Below are positions 24,587 through 33,418 of a DNA stretch of 64,000 nt, one piece after another (position 1 is the first letter of the stretch; each line of letters starts with the position of its first letter). This DNA is from Kiloniella laminariae. GTDB lineage: Bacteria > Pseudomonadota > Alphaproteobacteria > Kiloniellales > Kiloniellaceae. The DNA is taken from contig NZ_JAPWGY010000001.1 of assembly GCF_027214005.1 (NCBI RefSeq), forward strand, positions 62,001-126,000. Reading direction: 5' to 3'. Below the pieces are notes generated by a model. That model did not search any database. It saw nothing but the letters and a program-made list of their open reading frames with translations, and was not told the origin of the DNA. The position numbers and the translations under genes are program-made.

Positions 24587-26086
24587 TCAGAGGATCCGGC
24601 GCAGGATTTTGGCCATGCCCTGAATTCCTGCCGGTATCTCTTCCTCTGGTGTTCCGGCAAAACCGATCATGAAGCCCTTTCGGCGATAAGGCCGGATACA
24701 GTAATAATCAATGTTGTTCACGGCATAGCCGGCCTGGCGCAAGATGTCTTCGATCTCTTGCGCGTCCACGTGATCTGGCAGCCAGGCATTACAGTGAAAG
24801 CCCTGCTCTACAGGAGAAATGTTGACCAGGCCTTTCAGATGTTCTTCGGCGGCGGCGAGAAGGACTTTTTGTCGTTGGTCATAGATCTTGCGCATCTTGC
24901 GCATATGCGTGGCGAAGAAACCTTCGTTGATAAAGTCGGTGATGACCTGCTGGATCAGTTTTGGTGTTGACCGCTGCATGATGGTCGAGGCATGGGCAAA
25001 AGCTTCTGACATGGAGCCGGGAACAATCATATAACCCAAGCGAATCCCTGGGTAGAGGATCTTTGTAAAGGAACCGACGTAAAGAACGCGTCCACTCTTG
25101 TCGAGGCCTTGCAGTGCGGCGAGAGGGCGCCCGGTATAGCGAAACTCGCTGTTGTAATCATCTTCGAATATCCAGGCGTCATTCTGCTGGGCCCAGTCCA
25201 GCAGTTCGATCCTTCGGGTCAGGGGCATGCGACAGCCCAGGGGATGCTGGCTTGAGGGCGTGACATAGGCGAGCTTTACGGGCTTGTCTTTGTGTTCTGG
25301 CGGACAGAGTTCAGGATTGAAGCCATGTTCATCGAGAGGAACCGGAACGACATTGGCGCCGCTGCCCTCGAAGACGCAACGGGCTGCCATGTGCCCGGGA
25401 TCTTCCATCCAGACTGCATCGCCTGGATCCAGAAGCAACTGGCTGATCAGGTGCAAGGCGGATTGTGTTCCTGAGGTGATGATCACCTGTTCAGGGGTAC
25501 AGCGAATGGATCGGGAGGTTTTCAGATAGCTGGAGATTGCTTCGCGCAGGGGCATAAAGCCGCCCCGGTCTGCATAGGTCAGGTCAGCCGGGGTCGGGCG
25601 ACGCTGGTAGCGGTTGGTCAGACGGGAAAAGACGTCGTGAGGCAAAAGCTCGTAAGCCGACTGACTGGGTCGAAAAGTATAGATCCCCTCTGGTTCGTAT
25701 TGGTGCGGCAGGTCGGCATACCCCTGTCCCCGGCGGGAAAGCTTGAGATCGGGCGCTTCCACGTCCTGCTGGGGATCGTCCTCGTCGATCGACTGATAAA
25801 AATCGGTCATTGCCGGTAAATGATGTGACACGTAGGTTCCTGCGCCGCGCCGGGTTTCGAGAAAGCCCTCAGAGATCATCTGCTCTATGGTGTTGATCAC
25901 AGTGGTTCTGGATATACTCAGTTCAGTGGCAATTGTTCTGCTGGCAGGAAGTTTAATTCCAGGCGGGAGGTCGCCGGAGAGGATCAGGCGGCGTATGCCG
26001 GTATAGAGCTGGCGGTAAAGCGGACTGAGGGAATTCGGGTCCAGTTTGATCCCGTCCAGCAGGGCTCCTGATGCAAATTTTGCCAT
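24587..26086 (-). CDS. MocR/PdxR-type transcriptional regulator (GntR HTH + aminotransferase domain)
   Basis: Encodes 499 residues in the MocR layout: a GntR winged helix at residues about 15-90 (LYRQLYTGIRRLILSGDLPP, TELSISRTTVINTIEQM) and a class-I aminotransferase-like effector domain to the end (PSQHPLGCRMPL; FEDDYNSEFRY; YVGSFTKILYPGIRLGY with the PLP Lys). MocR proteins sense PLP adducts of amino acids or amines. It is divergent from the ABC transporter operon starting at 26388, which suggests that it regulates uptake of an amine or polyamine-like substrate. Confidence 0.9.
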   Translation of the reverse strand: MAKFASGALLDGIKLDPNSLSPLYRQLYTGIRRLILSGDLPPGIKLPASRTIATELSISRTTVINTIEQMISEGFLETRRGAGTYVSHHLPAMTDFYQSIDEDDPQQDVEAPDLKLSRRGQGYADLPHQYEPEGIYTFRPSQSAYELLPHDVFSRLTNRYQRRPTPADLTYADRGGFMPLREAISSYLKTSRSIRCTPEQVIITSGTQSALHLISQLLLDPGDAVWMEDPGHMAARCVFEGSGANVVPVPLDEHGFNPELCPPEHKDKPVKLAYVTPSSQHPLGCRMPLTRRIELLDWAQQNDAWIFEDDYNSEFRYTGRPLAALQGLDKSGRVLYVGSFTKILYPGIRLGYMIVPGSMSEAFAHASTIMQRSTPKLIQQVITDFINEGFFATHMRKMRKIYDQRQKVLLAAAEEHLKGLVNISPVEQGFHCNAWLPDHVDAQEIEDILRQAGYAVNNIDYYCIRPYRRKGFMIGFAGTPEEEIPAGIQGMAKILRRIL

Positions 26087-26387
26087 AATAAAACGCTTGT
26101 TGTTGAATTGGTATTATAGCACGCCGGATAATGGATCTTAAAGAGGTGCCAATCTTTGTGTAATATTTCTTTAACAATAAAGCCGCAAGCAATTCCGCTT
26201 AAAAACTTTTTTGCAAACAAAGTTCAATCTGATTGTAATACATGCCTGTTAGGTCTGATTTTACAATGCCATGACGCTGTGTGTAAGGCGTTAACAGGAC
26301 TTTGAAAGCAATTGTTCGGTGAAAATAAAGGGGCTTGTCCCGTGACGCATTCGAACATGCGCATGATATCAACATGGAGGTATTTTT
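26087..26387. other. 301-bp divergent regulatory gap, mocR / ABC operon
   Basis: No coding frame with gene-like features is visible. The gap holds the mocR -10 element and, at its right end, the ribosome site GGAGG (26372-26376) of the binding-protein gene. Its AT-rich centre (26155-26260) is a likely place for the transporter promoter, which I could not pin down. Confidence 0.5.
26114..26119 (-). promoter_or_regulatory. -10 element of the mocR gene
   Basis: TATAAT on the minus strand lies 28 bp before the MocR start (26086), leaving a short leader. The best -35 (TTTAAG at 18 bp) is weak. TTGGTAT overlaps it on the plus strand and GTGCCAA lies about 20 bp further out; these imperfect repeats could be the MocR site. 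Confidence 0.4.
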
Positions 26388-27482
26388 ATGAAATCTGCAA
26401 AAACCACGCTTTCCCTGAAGAAGGCGATTCTGGGTGTAACAGCCATCGTCGGATTGGCATTTTCTGCTCAGGCTCAGGCTGAAGAACTGAGACTGCTGAC
26501 CTGGGGTGGTTATGCCCCTGATGCTGTTGTCGAGCAGTTTAAAGCCGAAACCGGGATTGACGTGAAAGTCACAAAATCCAACAACGAAGAAATGATTGCC
26601 AAGCTCCGCGCGACAGGCGGCGGCGGTTTCGATTTGGCCCAGCCAAGCCAGGACCGTATTTCCGGTGCGCAGATCGAAAACCGGATCTACAAGCCGATGG
26701 ATCTGTCCAAGATCGACAGCAGCCAGTTCATTTCCTCTATGCTTGAAGCAACAAAAGCCAACACGACTGTTGACGGCGAAGTTTACGGTGTTCCGCATGT
26801 CTGGGGAACAAGTGGTCTGGTTCTCGACACCAAAAAAGCTGGTGATGTGAAAGACTATGCCGACCTTTGTAACGAAGCTCATGCCGGTAAAGTTTCTTAT
26901 CGTCTGAAGCGTCCTACCCTGATCGGTTTTGCTTTCTCTATGGGCATGGATCCTTTTGAGGCCTATGGCGATACAGCAAAATATCAGGAAATCATGGACA
27001 AGGTTGAAGCCAAGCTGATTTCCTGTAAGGCCAACGTGAAGACCTATTGGGAAGGTGGCGATGCACTGCTGAACCTGGTTCGTTCCGGTGAAGTTGTCGC
27101 TGCTATGGCATGGGATACTGGCGGCTGGAAACTCAACGGTGACAATCCTGATGTGACTTTTGTTGCGCCAGCATCCGGTGCGCTTGGCTGGATCGATACC
27201 TTTGCTCTGCCACGCAAAACCGAAAACGAAGAAGCGGCATACAAGTGGATCAACTTTGTGATGCGTCCTGAAATTGCTGCGCAGATCACTGCCGAAGCTG
27301 GCAACTTTACAGCTTCCAAAGGGGCCGATGCCTTTGCTGAAGACAAGCTGAAAGCCCAGTTCCAGGCCAGTTTCCCTGAGCAGGATCTGAACAACATCAA
27401 GTGGTATCCGACTGTTCCTGCTGGACTGGAAACCATTGAAGGTAAAGTTCTGGATCGTGTAAAAGCGGCTTCTTCCAACTAA
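26388..27482 (+). CDS. Polyamine-type ABC transporter substrate-binding protein
   Basis: Encodes 364 residues. GGAGG precedes ATG 26388 by 11 bases. A Sec signal peptide ends near AQAQA (residue 31). The mature protein starts EELRLLTWGGYAPDAVVEQF and follows the PotD/PotF family (VKVTKSNNEEMIAKLRATGG, FDLAQPSQD, VYGVPHVWGTSGLV). It captures a small cationic compound, probably a polyamine or related amine, in the periplasm. It is the first gene of an operon with the ATPase and two permeases, and a stem-loop after it may favour its higher expression. The ligand cannot be named; the aromatic/acidic pocket residues were not compared. Confidence 0.88.
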   Translation: MKSAKTTLSLKKAILGVTAIVGLAFSAQAQAEELRLLTWGGYAPDAVVEQFKAETGIDVKVTKSNNEEMIAKLRATGGGGFDLAQPSQDRISGAQIENRIYKPMDLSKIDSSQFISSMLEATKANTTVDGEVYGVPHVWGTSGLVLDTKKAGDVKDYADLCNEAHAGKVSYRLKRPTLIGFAFSMGMDPFEAYGDTAKYQEIMDKVEAKLISCKANVKTYWEGGDALLNLVRSGEVVAAMAWDTGGWKLNGDNPDVTFVAPASGALGWIDTFALPRKTENEEAAYKWINFVMRPEIAAQITAEAGNFTASKGADAFAEDKLKAQFQASFPEQDLNNIKWYPTVPAGLETIEGKVLDRVKAASSN

Positions 27483-27515
27483 GCAAGCCAGTTAACACGG
27501 TTACAATTCTGGCTT

Positions 27516-27541
27516 CCCCCGGTCTTGCAAAAGATCGGGGG
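27516..27541 (+). other. Stem-loop between binding protein and ATPase genes
   Basis: CCCCCGGTCTT (27516-27526) and AAGATCGGGGG (27531-27541) form an 11-bp stem with one G.U pair and the loop GCAA. The tract after it (TCTTGCC) is a poor terminator tail. Such hairpins after binding-protein genes often give partial termination or protect the upstream mRNA, so the binding protein is made in excess. Confidence 0.6.
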
Positions 27542-27652
27542 TCTTGCCATCACCGGCCCTGTTCCGGTTCAATCCCCAACACGTCCGGCTATGAAAACGG
27601 CCTCGCTTTCGTCAGGTAATGATGCCCGAGGCCAGATAACTAGGTATAAAAT

Positions 27653-28798
27653 ATGAGCACTCAACTGGATCTTGAATGTCGTCAGGTCGTGAAATCCTTT
27701 GGAAAATTCACCGCTGTTGACAATGTTTCTCTCGAAATTCCGCAAGGATCATTCTTTTCGATCCTCGGACCAAGTGGCTGCGGTAAAACCACCCTGCTGA
27801 GAATGCTGGCAGGCTTTATCGAACCCACCACGGGTGACATTCGCATCAAGGACAAGTCCATGTTGGGCGTGCCACCGAATAAACGTCCTGCCAATATGGT
27901 GTTTCAGCATCTCGCCCTGTTCCCGATGATGAATGTGGCCGAGAACATTGCCTATGGACTGAAGCGCCGCAAGATGGGGCAGGCAGAAATAGATCGCAAG
28001 GTTGCGGATGTGCTTGAGCGCGTCAGCTTGCCGGATGCGGGTGCCAAGCGCATTGAGCAGCTTTCCGGTGGACAGCGCCAGCGTATCGCCATTGCCCGTT
28101 CGCTGGTTCTTGAACCAGCCTTGCTGTTGCTTGATGAGCCTCTTGGCGCCCTGGACCTCAAGTTACGTGAACACATGAAGGTGGAACTCAAACAGCTTCA
28201 ACATGAAGTCGGCACTACTTTTGTCTATATCACGCATGATCAGTCAGAAGCACTGGTGATGTCTGATAATGTGGCTGTGATGAACGAAGGCCGGTTTGAG
28301 CAGGTTGGTACACCACAGGATCTTTATTATAACCCCTCAACGGCTTTTGTTGCCGGATTTGTCGGCGATGCCAATCGTTGGGAAGGACGGATCGAGGCTC
28401 TGGATGGTGCCCAGGCGATGGTTGCCCTTGACGAAGGTGGTGTGATTGCGACGTCTTTTGCGCCGGGTACTTCTTTTGCGGTCGGAGAAAATGTCGATCT
28501 TTTTGTTCGCCCGGAAGCGATAGTTATTGAACGGAGCAAGGCGGCGCAGGAAAAAGCACGCCTTTCTGGTGGCAAAAACACCCTTTCAGGAGTGGTGCAG
28601 AATCTCTTGTTTGATGGGGCCAACAGCCGGGCACTGGTTCGGGATCAGGCAACCGGGCATGAGGTAATGGTCTCTTTGCCACAAACCGGAGCCTTTAGTG
28701 ATCTGAAACCAGGTGAGGCGCTGGTCCTGTCGTGGGATGTTGAAAAGACCCGTGCTTTTAAAGCGATGAAGGCTGCCAGACAGGGAATTGCAGCATGA
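27653..28798 (+). CDS. potA: ABC transporter ATP-binding protein (PotA-like)
   Basis: Encodes 381 residues. Walker A is GPSGCGKTTLLRML (near residue 38), the signature is LSGGQRQRIAIARSLVLEPA, Walker B is LLLDEPLGALDLKLRE, and the H-loop is ITHDQSEALVMSD. A TOBE-type C-terminal domain follows from about residue 240 (VDLFVRPEAIVIERSK). This architecture is that of the polyamine/iron/sugar importer ATPases. Its stop overlaps the next gene's ATG by ATGA, so the products are coupled. Spermidine/putrescine is the best guess for the substrate group. Confidence 0.9.
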   Translation: MSTQLDLECRQVVKSFGKFTAVDNVSLEIPQGSFFSILGPSGCGKTTLLRMLAGFIEPTTGDIRIKDKSMLGVPPNKRPANMVFQHLALFPMMNVAENIAYGLKRRKMGQAEIDRKVADVLERVSLPDAGAKRIEQLSGGQRQRIAIARSLVLEPALLLLDEPLGALDLKLREHMKVELKQLQHEVGTTFVYITHDQSEALVMSDNVAVMNEGRFEQVGTPQDLYYNPSTAFVAGFVGDANRWEGRIEALDGAQAMVALDEGGVIATSFAPGTSFAVGENVDLFVRPEAIVIERSKAAQEKARLSGGKNTLSGVVQNLLFDGANSRALVRDQATGHEVMVSLPQTGAFSDLKPGEALVLSWDVEKTRAFKAMKAARQGIAA

Positions 28799-29697
28799 GT
28801 AGTGTGAGTACCTTGTCTGCAACAGAGGGGCAGGAAAGAAAAATACCGATTATCAAGCTTGGTACCTTCCTGCTTATGCTGCCGCTTCTTCTGTGGCTTT
28901 TTCTCCTGATCATCCTGCCACATGTCGACCTGCTGATGGTATCCCTGCGCGAGAAGCTCGGCTATCGCGAATATGCTTTCAGTTTCCAGAACTACATCGA
29001 ATTCTTTACGGAACCGCTTTACTGGAACACCTTTGTCCGCACTGCGGTTATGTCGATTATTGCCACAGTAATCACGCTTATTGTCGGTTTTCCCATTTCC
29101 TATTATATCGCCAAGGTGATGAAGGGAAAAAAGCGCAGTCTTTTGTTTATGATGTGTCTTATTCCTTTCTGGGTGTCCGAGCTTGTCCGGACTTTTGGCT
29201 GGATGATCCTGCTGCGTGAAAGTGGTGTGATCAGCAGCTTCCTGCAGTGGGCAGGTATTGTCGATGGGCCGGTTGAGATGCTTTATAACGATGCCTCTCT
29301 GATGGTCGGACTGGTTTACACATCGATGCTTTTCATGGTCGTGCCCCTGGTGTCGGTTCTCGATACGCTCGATGACAGCCTGATCGAGGCGGGATATGAT
29401 CTGGGCGGGAATACCTTTAATATCCTGCGGGAAATTGTGATTCCCCATGCCATGCCGGGTATTGCGTCGGGCTGCATTGTGGTCTTCATGTTGACGCTGG
29501 GGAACTATCTGACACCGACGCTGCTGGGCGGCAAGGATGGCTTGTGGTTCACCGAACAGATCTATAACCAGTTTATCACCCGTTTTAACTGGGAATCAGG
29601 CTCGGCCTTTGGCTTCCTGTTACTGATCCTCTCTTCTGCAATTGTTTTTGTAGGCTTGAAATTAAGCCGGCAGACGCTTGCCGATACTGTGAAATAG
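28795..29697 (+). CDS. potB: ABC transporter permease (PotB-like)
   Basis: Encodes 300 residues with about six membrane helices. The EAA loop is LDDSLIEAGYDLGGNTFNIL near residue 200, the contact for the ATPase. The first helix follows a short cytoplasmic tail. The gene overlaps potA by ATGA and precedes the second permease by 11 bp. It forms one half of the inner-membrane channel. Confidence 0.9.
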   Translation: MSSVSTLSATEGQERKIPIIKLGTFLLMLPLLLWLFLLIILPHVDLLMVSLREKLGYREYAFSFQNYIEFFTEPLYWNTFVRTAVMSIIATVITLIVGFPISYYIAKVMKGKKRSLLFMMCLIPFWVSELVRTFGWMILLRESGVISSFLQWAGIVDGPVEMLYNDASLMVGLVYTSMLFMVVPLVSVLDTLDDSLIEAGYDLGGNTFNILREIVIPHAMPGIASGCIVVFMLTLGNYLTPTLLGGKDGLWFTEQIYNQFITRFNWESGSAFGFLLLILSSAIVFVGLKLSRQTLADTVK

Positions 29698-29708
29698 GGA
29701 GCGGGACA

Positions 29709-30575
29709 ATGATACCATCCATACCACAATCCAAGTTCAGCACCCGGCTTTATGCCGCTTATGTCACGCTGTTCTTTCTCTATCTGGCGGCTCCTCTGGT
29801 CGTGGTCGGGGTCTTCGCATTCAACGACAGCCTTTTCCCTTCCATGCCCTGGAACGGGATAACCTTTGACTGGTTCCTGGGTACAGAATCTCCCCGCGTT
29901 GGTGTTTTTCATGATTCACAGCTTCTGGAGAGTATCGGCTACTCTGCCTTCATTGCGATCTGCGTGACCTTGATGGCTGTCGCCGTAGGGACCTGTAATG
30001 CTTTCCTGTTCGAGCGCCACTCTTTCCCTTTCAAGAATATTCTCTACATCGTCGCCCTGATGCCATTGGTGGTGCCGGGGGTGATTCTGGGGATTTCCAT
30101 GCTGGTTTTTGCCAACTCTCTGGTGAACGGCATTGAGGATCTGTTCGGGTTTGAGCTGGATATATTACGCCCGGGCCTGTTCCTGGTAATCCTCGGACAA
30201 TTTGCCTTTGTCACAACGATTACGACGCTGGTGATTTCTGCCCGTTTGCGCAAGTTTGACACCAGTCTGGAAGAGGCTGCGCTTAATCTCGGGGCGACCA
30301 AGTGGGAAGCGGTACAGACCATTACCCTGCCGTTTCTCAAGCCTGCGATGATCGGTGCAGGGATTGTCTGTTTTCTGATGTCGTTTGAAAACTTCAATAC
30401 CACCCTGATGCTGGTGGGCTCAGATTCTCCTTTGACGATCACCATGTTCGATCGCCTTAAACAGGGATCTACTCCTGCTTTGAATGCGGCATCTCTGATG
30501 CTGATGGTGGTCTCCGGCGGGCTGGCCCTGATTTCTGTTTTTGTCCAACGTGATCGTACGGCTGCACCGGAATAA
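29709..30575 (+). CDS. potC: ABC transporter permease (PotC-like)
   Basis: Encodes 288 residues with about six membrane helices. The EAA loop is DTSLEEAALNLGATKWEAVQ near residue 182. It is the second permease half of the polyamine-type importer. A strong intrinsic terminator follows 38 bp after the stop, ending the core operon. Confidence 0.9.
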   Translation: MIPSIPQSKFSTRLYAAYVTLFFLYLAAPLVVVGVFAFNDSLFPSMPWNGITFDWFLGTESPRVGVFHDSQLLESIGYSAFIAICVTLMAVAVGTCNAFLFERHSFPFKNILYIVALMPLVVPGVILGISMLVFANSLVNGIEDLFGFELDILRPGLFLVILGQFAFVTTITTLVISARLRKFDTSLEEAALNLGATKWEAVQTITLPFLKPAMIGAGIVCFLMSFENFNTTLMLVGSDSPLTITMFDRLKQGSTPALNAASLMLMVVSGGLALISVFVQRDRTAAPE

Positions 30576-30612
30576 AAAGCTTACTGAGGGACACGTCGCT
30601 CCCACGATGTCT

Positions 30613-30642
30613 GGCCGGGCTTGATCGCCCGGCCTTTTTTTT
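30613..30642 (+). terminator. Intrinsic terminator of the ABC operon
   Basis: GGCCGGGC (30613-30620) and GCCCGGCC (30627-30634) form a perfect 8-bp GC stem around TTGATC, followed by eight T residues. It separates the ABC operon from the second binding-protein gene. Confidence 0.93.
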
Positions 30643-30765
30643 GACCTTCGTTTTTCACAAAAATATCCTGCATGATAGCGCTGGATGCGGTAAAGCTTTG
30701 ATCCGAGGGACAGGCAGGCCTGAAATTGGCAAATCCTGATAATAGATAAAAGGGACAGGATACCG

Positions 30766-31917
30766 GTGAACGAAACGTTGAAAACCCTGACTACAGCAAG
30801 GATGTTTACCCGTCGTGGCCTTTTAAAGAACGCTGCCATGCTTCTGGGGGGCGCGAGTATTCCTCTTCTGGGCAGAAAATCAGCGGCAGGGGCTGCATCC
30901 GAGGAGATATCTGTCTGGGGGTGGCAGGGGCAGATCAGTGATCAGATGATTACCGCTTTCAAAGAAGACACTGGGATTCAGATCCGGCTTGTTACCTATC
31001 GTTCAAACGCAGAAGCGCTCGATAGACTGGTTGCTGCAAAAGGGGAGACTGTGGATCTGGTCTTCCCGACGACAACAGCGCTTAAAGGCTGGCATGCGGC
31101 AGGGCTGTTACAGATGCTTGATGAAAGCAAGCTTCAACTGGAGCGGATTAGACCTGGGTTTTTGGAAAAATCAATGGATCTTGGGGCGCGGTATCGTGGC
31201 CGTCGCTATGCCATGCCTTTCAACTGGGGGGTGGAAGGGGTGGCTTATGACAGCCATCGGCGCGAGTATCTTCCGGGTAAGCTGTCCTGGTCGGATCTCT
31301 GGTCAGATATAAACCGCGGCCTGATGACGGTTCGACCGATGTCGGCCTTGATGGTGATGGCGCTGATGCTGGATGGTACCGGGGAGCGTCTGGATAACGC
31401 CTATCAAAATCCAGAAAATGCCAACGAAGTTTTTGCTGATGCTCTCGGGTTCGCCCGTGCCTATAAATCCCATGTGCACCAGTTCTGGCGCGACAGCCAG
31501 GAATTGAGGGCGGCTTTTCTTGAGCAGGGATGTGTCATCGGACAAGCCTGGGAGGGGACAGCAGCGGCACTGTCGGAAGAAAGCAACAATCGCTTCCGGT
31601 TCCTGTTGCCCAAAGAAGGTGGTCTGGCCTGGCAGGGGGCAATGGCTGTCCCGGCGCAGGCAAAAAATGTTGATCAGGCCTATCAACTGATGAACTGGCT
31701 GATCTCACCAAAAGCTGCAGCCCTCTATAGTGCTCATTCGGGATTCCATAGTGCTGCCCTTGGGGCCGAGGGCGAAATGGATGGGGCAGGAAGCAAGCGG
31801 TTTCGTGACCTCTATCAGCAGGAAAACGCACTGGAAAATCTCTATTGGTGGAAAGCTGAGCCTGAATGGTTCGCGGCTTTGAAGCAGAAAGCACTCAAAG
31901 AGTATCTCAATTCTTGA
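30766..31917 (+). CDS. Second extracellular solute-binding protein with Tat signal
   Basis: Encodes 383 residues from GTG 30766 (AGGA nine bases upstream); Met13 (30802) is an alternative. The N-terminus has the twin-arginine motif TRRGLLKNAAMLLGG and then an Ala-rich cleavage region (SAAGAASEE). The mature part (ISVWGWQGQISDQMITAFKE, TVDLVFPTTTALKGWHAAGL) is of the polyamine/spermidine-type binding-protein family, distant from the one at 26388. It lies after the operon terminator but on the same strand, so it may be an alternative receptor for the same permease. Tat export means it is folded before export, perhaps with a bound cofactor or partner. Confidence 0.8.
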   Translation: MNETLKTLTTARMFTRRGLLKNAAMLLGGASIPLLGRKSAAGAASEEISVWGWQGQISDQMITAFKEDTGIQIRLVTYRSNAEALDRLVAAKGETVDLVFPTTTALKGWHAAGLLQMLDESKLQLERIRPGFLEKSMDLGARYRGRRYAMPFNWGVEGVAYDSHRREYLPGKLSWSDLWSDINRGLMTVRPMSALMVMALMLDGTGERLDNAYQNPENANEVFADALGFARAYKSHVHQFWRDSQELRAAFLEQGCVIGQAWEGTAAALSEESNNRFRFLLPKEGGLAWQGAMAVPAQAKNVDQAYQLMNWLISPKAAALYSAHSGFHSAALGAEGEMDGAGSKRFRDLYQQENALENLYWWKAEPEWFAALKQKALKEYLNS

Positions 31918-32021
31918 AATTATATGTCAAAAAATAAGGAAAAAAAGTCGTATTTGTTTAATTGAATCTGTGTCAGCATTGTATACTGATTTTTTTAAGC
32001 GTGGCTGAAAGGAATTGGCAT

Positions 32022-32561
32022 ATGGCGAATATCATCATGACGGTTATTGGGACAGATCGTTCCGGCTTGGTCGACCAGCTATCAGCCACGATCACGGACC
32101 ATGGCGGGAACTGGCTGGAAAGCCGGATGTCCAGACTGTCTGGGTATTTTGCTGGTATCCTCCGGGTTTCTGTGCCTGAAGAGCAGCTTGTTAGTATGGA
32201 AGCCGCTTTGCAGCATTTGACCGGAGATAGCCTGCAGCTGGTTATTGCGCATGAAACGTCAGGTGTTGATGAAGGGCCGCAAAAAGCACTCCACCTTGAG
32301 GTGCTTGGACCGGATCACCCCGGTATCGTTCACGACATTTCCCATGCTTTGGCGACCAAGAATATCGGAATCAGCAGCATTTCTACTGACTGCAGGGATG
32401 GTGCCATGTCGTCAGAAAGAATTTTCAGCGCAGATATCAATATCTCGGTGCCCGTGGATGTGTCAGTTGAAAGCATCCGGGATGAACTGGAAGACCTTGC
32501 CAACGAATTGATGGTTGATATCACCATGGATGATCTGGAAGGCAGTGTTGTCCAGATCTAG
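32022..32561 (+). CDS. gcvR: ACT-domain protein, glycine cleavage system regulator-like
   Basis: Encodes 179 residues from ATG 32022 (AAGGAA upstream); the frame extends to 31962. Two ACT domains are seen: ANIIMTVIGTDRSGLVDQLS (residues 2-21) and ALHLEVLGPDHPGIVHDISH (near residues 88-107). This double-ACT layout is that of GcvR, which inhibits the activator GcvA when glycine is low. No gcv genes are in the window, and an intact GcvA-like LysR partner is not obvious; the LysR pseudogene at 45.5 kb has GcvA-like features. Amino-acid binding is expected; the regulatory partner is inferred. Confidence 0.78.
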   Translation: MANIIMTVIGTDRSGLVDQLSATITDHGGNWLESRMSRLSGYFAGILRVSVPEEQLVSMEAALQHLTGDSLQLVIAHETSGVDEGPQKALHLEVLGPDHPGIVHDISHALATKNIGISSISTDCRDGAMSSERIFSADINISVPVDVSVESIRDELEDLANELMVDITMDDLEGSVVQI

Positions 32562-32643
32562 GCTGTAATCAGGCTTTGACTGTTTAGCAAAGGGCATGGT
32601 TGTTGACTGTGCCCTTTGTTTATTGCGGTATTAGAGCGCCCGG

Positions 32644-33357
32644 TCAGAGCGCCCCGTCAAAATCGATTTCGGATATCTGCGGCAGAAGCCAGTTAACCGG
32701 TTTCTTTCCCTGTTGCTCCAGATAATGGTTGGCCTTTGAAAAATGGCCGTTGCCAAAAAAGCCTCTGTGAGCTGACAGAGGTGAGGGGTGGGGTGACTGC
32801 AGGACAAGATGGCGATTCCGGTCGATGGCCGCGCCTTTTTTCTGGGCATAACTACCCCAGAGTAAAAAGACCAGACCGTCATGTGACCGATTCAATATTT
32901 CAATAATTTTGTCGGTGAAGAGTTCCCAGCCTCTCCCTTGATGCGATCCTGCCTTATGTTGTTCTACGGTCAGTACAGCATTAAGCAAGAGCACACCTTG
33001 TTGCGCCCAGGGCAGAAGACAGCCATGGGAAGGCTGTTCTATGGCCAGGTCCTGCGCCATCTCTTTGTAGATATTCTTGAGGGATGGTGGGGTCGGAACG
33101 CCAGGTTTGACAGAAAAACACAAGCCATGCGCCTGCCCGGGGCCATGATAGGGATCCTGACCCAGGATCACGAGTTTGACCTGTTCGAGCGGGGTGAGGT
33201 TCAGGGCCTGGAAGTATTCCTTCCCACGCGGAAATATGGTTTTCCCCTGCTGCTTTTGCTGCTGGAGAAAAGCTTTCAGATTCCGCATGTAGTCTTTGTT
33301 GAATTCTGAGGCGAGCTGGGTTTTCCAGCTTTCGTCCAGTTTAATCTGATCAGTCAT
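32644..33357 (-). CDS. ung: Uracil-DNA glycosylase
   Basis: Encodes 237 residues of family-1 UDG. The water-activating motif [14 protein letters not shown] carries the catalytic Asp (near residue 73). [11 protein letters not shown] and the His motif [13 protein letters not shown] (near residue 198) complete the uracil pocket. It removes uracil from DNA to start base excision repair. The gene stands alone between gcvR and elbB and converges on the former. Confidence 0.95.
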   Translation of the reverse strand: MTDQIKLDESWKTQLASEFNKDYMRNLKAFLQQQKQQGKTIFPRGKEYFQALNLTPLEQVKLVILGQDPYHGPGQAHGLCFSVKPGVPTPPSLKNIYKEMAQDLAIEQPSHGCLLPWAQQGVLLLNAVLTVEQHKAGSHQGRGWELFTDKIIEILNRSHDGLVFLLWGSYAQKKGAAIDRNRHLVLQSPHPSPLSAHRGFFGNGHFSKANHYLEQQGKKPVNWLLPQISEIDFDGAL

Positions 33358-33418
33358 CTATCCTGAATATCAAATTTATTCCCGGCGGGAAACAGTCTGA
33401 CAGGGCCAGTCGGCAATA

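Noticed and set aside
28645-29448. 267-residue open frame opposite potA/potB
   Set aside because: No motifs and no ribosome site; it covers two clear genes.
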